Positions 1-5,245 of a stretch of DNA of 5,245 nucleotides are shown piece after piece. The first letter of the stretch is position 1; the number at the start of each line of letters is the position of its first letter. The notes under the pieces were generated by a model that was not told where the DNA came from, made no database searches, and was given only the letters and a program-made list of their open reading frames with translations. This DNA is from a bacterium (GTDB lineage Bacteria > Calditrichota > Calditrichia > RBG-13-44-9 > J042): assembly GCA_015494485.1 (NCBI GenBank), contig WGBF01000056.1, positions 1 to 5,245 on the forward strand. The letters are read 5' to 3'. Position numbers and translations under genes: made by a program.

Positions 1-1734
1 CATGGAGACCGTGCGTTAATGAGTGACGACCCCGAAACCTGGCCGGACCCCTGGCCGAAGGGGTATCCCGTCTTGGGCGACAGCATAAAATTCGACCCGG
101 AGACCGGTTGGCCGGGCTTTGGCCCCAATGGGGAGCAACTGGCGGATCAGGAAATGTTCTCTGTGGTGGAGGCCTGGGGTGGTACTGACCAGCTTACCTA
201 CCCGGATGCACATCCGAATTTTCTGCGAACACAGATGATTATCCGCGGCATGGCCTGGAAAGGCACGCTGTATGAAAACTTCATCGTCTGGGTGTACGTT
301 ATCCGTAATATTGGCACCGCGCCCATTCGGGATATGCGGGTAGCCATTCATGCGGATTTTTCGTTCATCCCGGAGTTTTTCCCGGGGGTGGGCTATGATG
401 CGGACCGGCACTATTATGACCCCAAATTACAACTGGCATACGGTTGGGATGACGATGGCTTTGAGGAGAATCCCAACGGGGGAACCCTGGGGCCGGAAGA
501 TATTGCCTGGGCCGGCGTGGTGGCACTGGAAATGCCGGGACCATCCAAAAAAGTGGAGACCTACGATGCGTTTCATTTCTGGATGGAAGCAACCACACCC
601 AATGGGAACGGGGCCCGCCCGGACTGGTATTTCAAATACAATGTATTGAATTTAAACGACCCGCATGACAGCAACGGCGATGGGATTGACGACGATTTCG
701 ATATGGATGGCGTTCCGGATGCTGAAGAAGGGGGACCGGGCTATTATGTTGGCGAAGGGGCGGATGGCCTTCAAACCCTGGGATCCGGACCGTTTACCTT
801 AGCCCCCGGCGAAGCCGATACCCTGATCTTTGCCACTGTGTTTGGACGTTCCGAAAAGGAATTGAAGACCGTGGCCCAACGGGCAATTACGCTTTACGAA
901 AGCAACTGGCAGGTGGTTAAAGCACCTCCGGCACCCATCGTGGAGGCTATCCCCGGTGACCGCAAAGTTATGCTGGTGTGGGGCACCGAAAGCGAAAAAG
1001 ATCCCCAGTTTGAGGGGTACAAGATTTACCGATCCCTGGACGGAGGAATTACCTGGGGGGACAAAACATTCAAGGATTTTGAAGGCGGGGTTCACTACGT
1101 GCCCCTGGCGCAGTTCGATTTGGAAGATGGCATAAAGGGGTATTACAAAACGCTTCCGGAATATGCCTGGTACTACCTGGGAGATGATAATTGGTCTCAA
1201 ATCCGGAAAGTGGTGGAGGTGGATTCCTTTAAATATTTTGATGTTGGCGATACCGTGAATATTTTTATCGATAATAATGTCATCAACGGACTGCGATACC
1301 GCTACTACATTGCCGCGTATGACAGCGGAAATAAAATCATTGGCCCCCTGGAAAATTCCTATGCCAATGACTCGGCAGAGATGAACAACACCGTGGAAGT
1401 GGTACCCCGCGCTCCGGCGGCGCCGCCAAGTAAATTGAACGAAATCCGGGTGGTACCCAATCCCTACCGGGTGGCGGAAATCTGGGAGCAAGGACTGTAC
1501 AATCACGAGATTCAGTTTACCCGCCTGCCAAATAAAGCGACCATTCGTATTTTTAATGCTGCCGGGGAATTGGTGCGGGTGCTGGAACATCGGGCGGAAA
1601 ATGCACTGGCACCTTCCATTTGCACCTGGGACCTGAAGAATCGCTTCAATCAATTGGTTGCCCCCGGGGTGTATTATTTCCACATCAAAACGCCGGAAGG
1701 CGAGGTAACGGGTAAATTTTTAATTATCATGTAG
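1..1734 (+). CDS. Secreted/surface protein with Fn3-like and C-terminal FlgD-Ig/T9SS-like sorting domain, 5' truncated
   Basis: The reading frame is open from base 1, so the gene very likely begins left of the window. The first ATG (base 19) lacks a signal peptide, which an exported protein of this design needs. Numbering from that ATG, residues 1-210 are a Trp/Asp/Gly-rich region that I recognise only as typical of large surface proteins of FCB-group bacteria. Residues 217-237 carry a DSNGDGIDDD...DMDGVPDAEE stretch resembling thrombospondin type-3 or EF-hand-like calcium loops. Residues about 303-470 look Fn3-like (PPAPIVEAIPGDRKVMLVW, then GYKIYRS). Residues 474-571 form a FlgD-like Ig module: VVPNPYR, IRIFNAAGELVRVLE, WDLKN, APGVYYFHI, and a final GKFLIIM. 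In relatives such C-terminal modules act as type IX secretion or surface-anchoring signals. The specific function is unknown. The glycosidase gene follows after 40 nt, probably in the same transcript. Confidence 0.85.
   Translation, partial: HGDRALMSDDPETWPDPWPKGYPVLGDSIKFDPETGWPGFGPNGEQLADQEMFSVVEAWGGTDQLTYPDAHPNFLRTQMIIRGMAWKGTLYENFIVWVYVIRNIGTAPIRDMRVAIHADFSFIPEFFPGVGYDADRHYYDPKLQLAYGWDDDGFEENPNGGTLGPEDIAWAGVVALEMPGPSKKVETYDAFHFWMEATTPNGNGARPDWYFKYNVLNLNDPHDSNGDGIDDDFDMDGVPDAEEGGPGYYVGEGADGLQTLGSGPFTLAPGEADTLIFATVFGRSEKELKTVAQRAITLYESNWQVVKAPPAPIVEAIPGDRKVMLVWGTESEKDPQFEGYKIYRSLDGGITWGDKTFKDFEGGVHYVPLAQFDLEDGIKGYYKTLPEYAWYYLGDDNWSQIRKVVEVDSFKYFDVGDTVNIFIDNNVINGLRYRYYIAAYDSGNKIIGPLENSYANDSAEMNNTVEVVPRAPAAPPSKLNEIRVVPNPYRVAEIWEQGLYNHEIQFTRLPNKATIRIFNAAGELVRVLEHRAENALAPSICTWDLKNRFNQLVAPGVYYFHIKTPEGEVTGKFLIIM
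664..732 (+). other. Calcium-binding-like DxDxDG segment inside the surface protein
   Basis: The translated stretch (residues about 217-237 counted from the ATG at base 19) has regularly spaced acidic residues: D217-x-N219-x-D221-G222, then D224, D225, D226, D228-x-D230-G231 and D234 with E236/E237. This matches the general pattern of thrombospondin type-3 or dockerin/EF-hand-like calcium loops, which in surface proteins usually serve as rigid linkers between domains. Here it separates the N-terminal domain from the Fn3-like region. Calcium binding is inferred from pattern only. Confidence 0.55.
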
Positions 1735-1764
1735 CGCGGATGACAGGAAAAATTTTTACAGAAT

Positions 1765-1770
1765 AGGGGG
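1765..1770 (+). promoter_or_regulatory. Shine-Dalgarno of the glycosidase gene
   Basis: AGGGGG lies 4 nt before the ATG at 1775, a purine-rich ribosome binding site at slightly short but acceptable spacing. It supports this ATG as the start, and the signal peptide immediately downstream agrees. I see no convincing promoter in the 40-nt gap after the upstream stop codon, so translation is probably from a shared mRNA. Confidence 0.6.
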
Positions 1771-1774
1771 TAGA

Positions 1775-1831
1775 ATGCGGAAAGTTCACACATTTGTTTT
1801 AGTGATTGTGCTGGCGACAGTGGTAGTGGGG
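1775..1831 (+). other. Sec signal peptide of the glycosidase
   Basis: The first 19 residues have a basic n-region (MRK), an uninterrupted hydrophobic core (FVLVIVLATVVV) and small residues before Gln20, a Signal peptidase I-type pattern. No lipobox cysteine is present near the cleavage region, so a lipoprotein is unlikely. The protein carries no recognisable C-terminal sorting module like that of its upstream neighbour, which favours a periplasmic location or release by another route. Confidence 0.75.
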
Positions 1832-3796
1832 CAGCCGGTGCTTTCCGTTCGGAATGGAACGATTAACCTGGAAGTGGACAGTCGTTTGTTTACCCGCGTT
1901 GTTCCGGAGGTTTCCGGAGCGCACCCCTTAATGAACGCATTCCTGCCGTCCGAACAATTGTTGACCGATGCCGGCGCACTTACCGAATTCTCCTTTGTGA
2001 AAAAATACAAAACAGGAGATACCCTGGTTGTTGTTGGAACGTACCAGAAAGGGCAGGTTACCATTACCAAACAGCTCCGGATTGTAGCGAATAAGCAGTA
2101 TCCGGGAGTACTGGTAATAGAAGTAGTTTACCGCAATATGGGGGCAAAACCCGTATCTGTGCGGGGGTGGAAAAACCATGCCTATCGGTTGCAGTCCACC
2201 GGAGATGACCCACCGTTTTGGTCTTACCAGAGCGGAAGTTACGAAGAACGGTACGATTGGGTGACCCCATTGCGTCCCGGTTTTTACCGCCGGAATTACA
2301 TGGGAATGAACGCCTCGGATTACGGTGGCGGAACCCCGGTGGTAGATGTGTGGCGGCGGGATGTGGGGATTGCCATTGGTCACGTGGATATTTTCCCCCG
2401 TTTGGTTTCTCTACCGGTGGATTTTAAAGACCCGCGGGGGCTCCGGATTGATATTGAAATGGAAAAATCCCGCGTCTTGAACCCCAGCGAAAGCCTGCGG
2501 ACGCTGCCGACATTTGTGATGGTGCATCAGGGAGATTTTTTCAAGCCGCTACAAACCTATCGACGCATGCTCCAAAACCGGGGACTCCGTTTTGCTGGTC
2601 CGGTGCCTACCGCCTATGAACCCATCTGGTGTGCCTGGGGCTATGAGCGCAATTTTACCGTGGACCAGATTGTAAAAACCATTCCCAAAGTTAAGTCCTT
2701 GGGATTGGAATGGGTAGTGATTGATGATGGGTGGCAAACGGCAGAAGGGGATTGGTACTTGAATCCCCGGAAATTCCCCCACGGCGATGCGGATATGAAA
2801 AAACTGGTGGATACCATCCATAAAGCCGGATTAAAGGCCAAACTCTGGTGGACCCCATTGGCAGTAGACCCCGGAACGGATCTGTACAACAAACATCGGG
2901 ATATGTTGCTGTTAAATGCCGATGGGTCGCCGCGCCTGATTACCTGGTGGGATAGCTATTACCTGTGCCCGGCGTATGCACCTGTTCGGGAATACACCCG
3001 GCGATTGGTGCAAAAATTCATCGGTGAGTGGGGATTTGACGGGCTGAAAATCGATGGGCAGCATTTGAATGGTGTCCCGCCGTGTTACAATCCAGCGCAT
3101 CATCATCACCGACCGGAAGAATCGGTGGAGCAGTTACCGGATTTCTTTCGCATGATTTACCGGGAAGCCACCAAAATAAAGCCCGATGCCGTGGTAGAAA
3201 TATGTGCCTGCGGTACGGCTGCTTCGGTTTTCAATATGGCCCATATGAATCAACCGGTGGCTTCGGATCCACTGAGTTCCTGGCAAATTCGCCATCGGGC
3301 AAAAGTGTACAAAGCGTTAATGGGGCCCAACGTGGCCTATTACGGGGATCATGTGGAGTTAAGCGATGGCTTTCAGGATTTTGCCTCGACCGTTGGCGTG
3401 GGTGGGGTAATTGGCACCAAATTTACCCTGCCGGGCTTTGGCAGCGATACCGTTCAGCTGACCCCCGAAAGGGAAAAAGTCTGGAAGAAATGGATTTCAA
3501 TTTACAACGCACATCGTCTGGCAGAAGGGCAGTACCGCGGGGATTTGTATGACATTGGGTACGACCGCCCGGAAACCCACGTCATTCAAAAAGGCGACAC
3601 GCTATTTTATGCCTTTTATGCCCCTGAATATCAGGGAACGGTAACATTCCGGGGACTGGAAGCCGGGAAATCCTACCGCATCTGGGATTATGTTCATGAT
3701 AAGAATTTAGGAATCGTGTCGCGTAGCACGCCTGTGCTTCCGGTTCAATTTACCCATGCTTTACTGGTCGCAGCCGTTCCGGTTGAGAAAAAATGA
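1775..3796 (+). CDS. Exported GH36-like alpha-galactosidase family glycoside hydrolase (clan GH-D)
   Basis: A 673-residue protein, full length for GH36-type enzymes, which hydrolyse terminal alpha-galactosides (or related alpha-linked sugars) with retention of configuration. It starts with a Sec-type signal peptide: MRK, a hydrophobic stretch at residues 7-18, and likely cleavage near VVG19/Q20, so it should act in the periplasm or outside. Residues about 21-270 form the expected N-terminal beta-sandwich. The (beta/alpha)8 barrel runs from about 280 to 560, with YEPIWCAWGYE at 281-291 and the hallmark VVIDDGWQ (D317, D318, W320). D427 in LKIDGQ is the predicted nucleophile and D498 in ASDP is the predicted acid/base, followed by WQIRHR. 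The tail from about 590 is a beta-rich C-terminal domain. EICACG (475-480) replaces the CSGGG-type motif of classical members, and a four-His run (442-445) follows the nucleophile, so this is a divergent subfamily and the exact substrate is uncertain. It lies 40 nt after the surface protein gene and is probably in its operon. Confidence 0.88.
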   Translation: MRKVHTFVLVIVLATVVVGQPVLSVRNGTINLEVDSRLFTRVVPEVSGAHPLMNAFLPSEQLLTDAGALTEFSFVKKYKTGDTLVVVGTYQKGQVTITKQLRIVANKQYPGVLVIEVVYRNMGAKPVSVRGWKNHAYRLQSTGDDPPFWSYQSGSYEERYDWVTPLRPGFYRRNYMGMNASDYGGGTPVVDVWRRDVGIAIGHVDIFPRLVSLPVDFKDPRGLRIDIEMEKSRVLNPSESLRTLPTFVMVHQGDFFKPLQTYRRMLQNRGLRFAGPVPTAYEPIWCAWGYERNFTVDQIVKTIPKVKSLGLEWVVIDDGWQTAEGDWYLNPRKFPHGDADMKKLVDTIHKAGLKAKLWWTPLAVDPGTDLYNKHRDMLLLNADGSPRLITWWDSYYLCPAYAPVREYTRRLVQKFIGEWGFDGLKIDGQHLNGVPPCYNPAHHHHRPEESVEQLPDFFRMIYREATKIKPDAVVEICACGTAASVFNMAHMNQPVASDPLSSWQIRHRAKVYKALMGPNVAYYGDHVELSDGFQDFASTVGVGGVIGTKFTLPGFGSDTVQLTPEREKVWKKWISIYNAHRLAEGQYRGDLYDIGYDRPETHVIQKGDTLFYAFYAPEYQGTVTFRGLEAGKSYRIWDYVHDKNLGIVSRSTPVLPVQFTHALLVAAVPVEKK

Positions 3797-3811
3797 GAAC
3801 AACCCGGTTTT
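3779..3811 (+). terminator. Weak possible intrinsic terminator spanning the glycosidase stop codon
   Basis: CCGGTTG (3779-3785) can pair with CAACCCGG (3800-3807) through seven base pairs with one bulged C, across a 14-nt A-rich loop that contains the TGA stop. Four T residues (3808-3811) follow on the plus strand. The loop is long and the T tract is short, so termination would be inefficient. On the minus strand the hairpin has no T tract after it and would not terminate the convergent ATPase transcript. Confidence 0.3.
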
Positions 3812-4979
3812 AAAAGCCCAGAATATGTTTCGTGCTTTTCCAGCTAAATACCTGAGCGGTGGGCCACTTCTCATCTTTTTCGCCACCATACACTAAATAG
3901 GCATGCTCCGGGGAGGATTGAGTGAGTTTCTGCCAGAATTCCAGATTTTTGAAAAAATCCGGTATTACAGTGGTACCGGATTTTATTTCGATAGCTTTGG
4001 CGTATGTACCAAAATCAATAATGCAATCAATTTCGTGACCGCTGCGGTCGCGCCAGAAATAAAGCTGTGCGGGGTGCGCCGCATTGGAAAGACGCTTTTT
4101 TAATTCCGAAATCACAAAAGATTCAAAAATAGCACCCCGCAAATAATGTAATGCTAAATCCTTTGGGGATTGAATACCCAGTAATGAACAAACCAGGCCG
4201 GTATCGTAAAAATACAGTTTGGGGGATTTTACGATTCGCTTATTGAAATTTTTGTAGTAAGGTTGTAAAAGAAAGACAATAAAGCTCGCTTCCAATATGG
4301 AAATCCAGGACAAAATTGTTCTGTAACTGACACCCAGTTCATTTCCAATAGCAGATGCATTGAATAATTGCCCAACCCTACCTGCGCAAAGCTGTAAAAA
4401 GGCATGGAATCGATTTAAATCACGAATATTTTCCAGTTGGCGCACATCCCGTTCCACATAAGAAGCAATATAAGATGGATACCATTCCTGCGGTTCCAGA
4501 TCTTCATTGTAGAGGCGGGGATACGACCCCCGGAAAGCCAGCTGAGTAAAATCATTTCCGACAGGATAAACAGACATGATTTCTGTTGTTGTTAACGGCA
4601 ATAAGGTAAGCAACGCGGCCCTTCCTGCCAGAGATTGTGAAATTTTCTCCATTACAAGAAAATTTTGTGAACCGGTTAAAATATATCGACCGGGCATATT
4701 TGTTTCGTCGACAATTCCCTGAATGTAAGAAAAAAGGTCGGGAAGACGTTGAGCCTCATCCAGAATGATTCCTTCGCCTTGATAAGAGGTTAAAAAAAAT
4801 CGAGGGTCGGCGGCGACCCTGGCACGGACATCAGGGAATTCCAGATTAATATATTCATAATTCGGGAATAGTGCTTTAACCAGAGTAGTCTTGCCGGATT
4901 GCCGCGGCCCGGTAATTGTAATTACCGGTAATTTTTGCTGAAATTTTTGTACGGTGGGTGAAATTTCACGATAAATCAT
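3810..4979 (-). CDS. AAA_14/DUF4143 family ATPase with C-terminal PD-(D/E)XK-like domain
   Basis: A 389-residue protein from the ATG at 4979. It opens MIYREISPTVQKF, the usual N-terminus of this family. Walker A is GPRQSGKTT (24-32, Lys30), Walker B is IILDEAQ (71-77, Asp74/Glu75), and TGSQN (102-106) fits sensor 1. The middle holds a YVERDVRQL segment and a winged-helix-like part (NELGVSYRTILSWISILEAS) belonging to DUF4143. The C-terminal part has a nuclease-fold motif set: Glu286 in GAIFESF, Glu316/Asp318 in GHEID, and Glu331-x-Lys333 in IEIKSG. The family is very common as orphan genes in bacteria and archaea and its cellular role is not established; ATP-dependent action on nucleic acid is an inference. 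The gene is convergent with the glycosidase (13-nt gap) and is lower in G+C than its neighbours in sampled lines, which suggests acquisition by transfer. A longer TTG-initiated version (from 5081) is rejected because it would begin upstream of the predicted promoter. AAAGAG lies 5 nt before this ATG and is a weak ribosome binding site. Confidence 0.9.
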   Translation of the reverse strand: MIYREISPTVQKFQQKLPVITITGPRQSGKTTLVKALFPNYEYINLEFPDVRARVAADPRFFLTSYQGEGIILDEAQRLPDLFSYIQGIVDETNMPGRYILTGSQNFLVMEKISQSLAGRAALLTLLPLTTTEIMSVYPVGNDFTQLAFRGSYPRLYNEDLEPQEWYPSYIASYVERDVRQLENIRDLNRFHAFLQLCAGRVGQLFNASAIGNELGVSYRTILSWISILEASFIVFLLQPYYKNFNKRIVKSPKLYFYDTGLVCSLLGIQSPKDLALHYLRGAIFESFVISELKKRLSNAAHPAQLYFWRDRSGHEIDCIIDFGTYAKAIEIKSGTTVIPDFFKNLEFWQKLTQSSPEHAYLVYGGEKDEKWPTAQVFSWKSTKHILGF

Positions 4980-5038
4980 ATCGGCTCTTTTTGAGGTAAT
5001 GTAATGCTGTTTTTTTAAATAGGCAATAAAAATTGGTA

Positions 5039-5063
5039 AAATTAGAAGTATTACTTCTAATTT
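5039..5063. promoter_or_regulatory. Perfect 25-bp palindrome, probable operator overlapping the ATPase promoter
   Basis: AAATTAGAAGTA (5039-5050) and its exact reverse complement TACTTCTAATTT (5052-5063) flank a single T, with no mismatch in 12 bp. It covers the whole spacer and the -10 box and touches the -35 box of the minus-strand promoter, the classic place for a dimeric repressor to block RNA polymerase. A one-base centre makes a hairpin unlikely, and no T tract follows the inner arm as a terminator would need, so DNA-level binding is the better reading. The regulator is not encoded in this window. Confidence 0.55.
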
Positions 5064-5068
5064 GTCAA
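5041..5068 (-). promoter_or_regulatory. Sigma70-like promoter of the AAA_14/DUF4143 ATPase gene
   Basis: Reading the minus strand, a perfect TTGACA (5063-5068) is followed after 16 bp by TCTAAT (5041-5046), five of six matches to TATAAT but lacking the important second-position A. Transcription would start near 5034, giving a leader of about 55 nt before the ATG at 4979. If the host uses a Bacteroidota-type sigma factor, the same segment also offers TTTG and, 21 nt on, TAATTTTA, a partial match to the TTTG/TAnnTTTG pattern of that group. Confidence 0.5.
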
Positions 5069-5184
5069 ATTTTAGGGGCAATGGATAAATAAAGGCGATT
5101 ATCTTTTGAACACTCCTGATTTCCGACCCTGAAATTTACGCCACGCTATTATTTAGGTTGTCTGCGGAATTTTTTCTTACTGAA

Positions 5185-5245
5185 ATGAAATTTCAAAACA
5201 TCCGGCGAATTCTGAAAGCAGAGGTAAAGCGCGGCGGTTCAATGG
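5185..5245 (+). CDS. Possible 5' end of an unidentified gene, truncated at the window edge
   Basis: From the ATG at 5185 the plus-strand frame stays open for 20 codons to the window edge, reading MKFQNIRRILKAEVKRGGSM. It is basic and could be the cytoplasmic N-terminus of a larger protein, but it is too short to identify. There is no clear Shine-Dalgarno before it. A TATTAT (5147-5152) could be a -10 box, but I find no matching -35. If real, it is divergent from the ATPase gene with about 205 bp between the starts. On the minus strand a frame with a stop at 5177-5179 is also open to the right edge, so the true content may instead be the end of a leftward gene. Confidence 0.3.
   Translation, partial: MKFQNIRRILKAEVKRGGSM

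Noticed and set aside
19..21. ATG at 19 as the true start of the surface protein gene
   Set aside because: The frame is open to base 1, no signal peptide follows, and the GGAG at 4-7 is too far away (11 nt) to be convincing; the gene most likely begins upstream of the window.
799..1683. Long minus-strand open frame (294 codons) opposite the surface protein gene
   Set aside because: It lies entirely within a well-supported coding region on the other strand, and its translation shows no recognisable domain or plausible composition.
1749..1757. Run AAAAATTTTT between the first two genes as a terminator
   Set aside because: It is a short A/T palindrome with no G/C stem, lying just before a ribosome binding site.
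3098..3109. Four-His run taken as an artificial His tag or cloning scar
   Set aside because: It sits inside the catalytic barrel in a normal coding context, not at a terminus, and the surrounding sequence reads as native family sequence.
3082..3552. Plus-strand 156-codon frame inside the glycosidase gene
   Set aside because: It overlaps the catalytic barrel in another frame and has no family resemblance; it is a shadow frame.
5039..5063. Palindrome read as an intrinsic terminator or a transposon end
   Set aside because: The arms are A/T-rich with only a one-base centre, no U tract of useful length follows, and there is no transposase gene or second copy of the repeat in the window.
1..5245. 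CRISPR array, tRNA, rRNA, insertion sequence
   Set aside because: No regularly spaced repeats, no tRNA-like cloverleaf or rRNA signature sequence noticed, and no transposase or integrase reading frame.

Overview
The window looks like a chromosomal fragment from an uncultured or little-studied member of the FCB superphylum or a nearby candidate phylum (Calditrichota, KSB1 or Marinimicrobia type). The main clue is the first gene. It ends in a VVPNPYR-type FlgD-like Ig module that resembles a type IX sorting domain, preceded by an Fn3-like region and a calcium-binding DxDxDG segment, an architecture very common in that group. This placement is an inference; no marker gene is present.

Layout. 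(1) Bases 1-1734, plus strand: the 3' part of a large secreted or surface protein gene, open at the left edge and so almost certainly missing its start. (2) Bases 1775-3796, plus strand: a complete gene, 40 nt downstream and with its own Shine-Dalgarno, for an exported GH36-like (clan GH-D) alpha-galactosidase-type glycoside hydrolase. The hallmark IDDGW, KIDGQ and ASDP motifs are intact, but the usual CSGGG-like motif is replaced by EICACG. (3) Bases 3810-4979, minus strand, convergent with a 13-nt gap: a complete ATPase of the AAA_14 + DUF4143 type with intact Walker A and B motifs and an intact C-terminal PD-(D/E)XK-like motif set. Its G+C is visibly lower than that of the other two genes in sampled lines. 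(4) Bases 4980-5245: a regulatory region. It holds a perfect 12-bp-arm palindrome overlapping a good sigma70-like promoter for the ATPase gene and, at the right edge, a possible start of another plus-strand gene.

How the parts relate. The first two genes are probably co-transcribed and would act at or outside the cell envelope; a link between the surface protein and glycan breakdown is plausible but unproven. The ATPase gene appears to be an independent, probably self-contained and possibly transferred unit with its own operator-like control site. I see no tRNA, rRNA, CRISPR array, transposase or insertion sequence. The most noteworthy signals are the promoter/operator palindrome, which also settles the start of the ATPase gene, and the divergent active-site motifs of the glycosidase.
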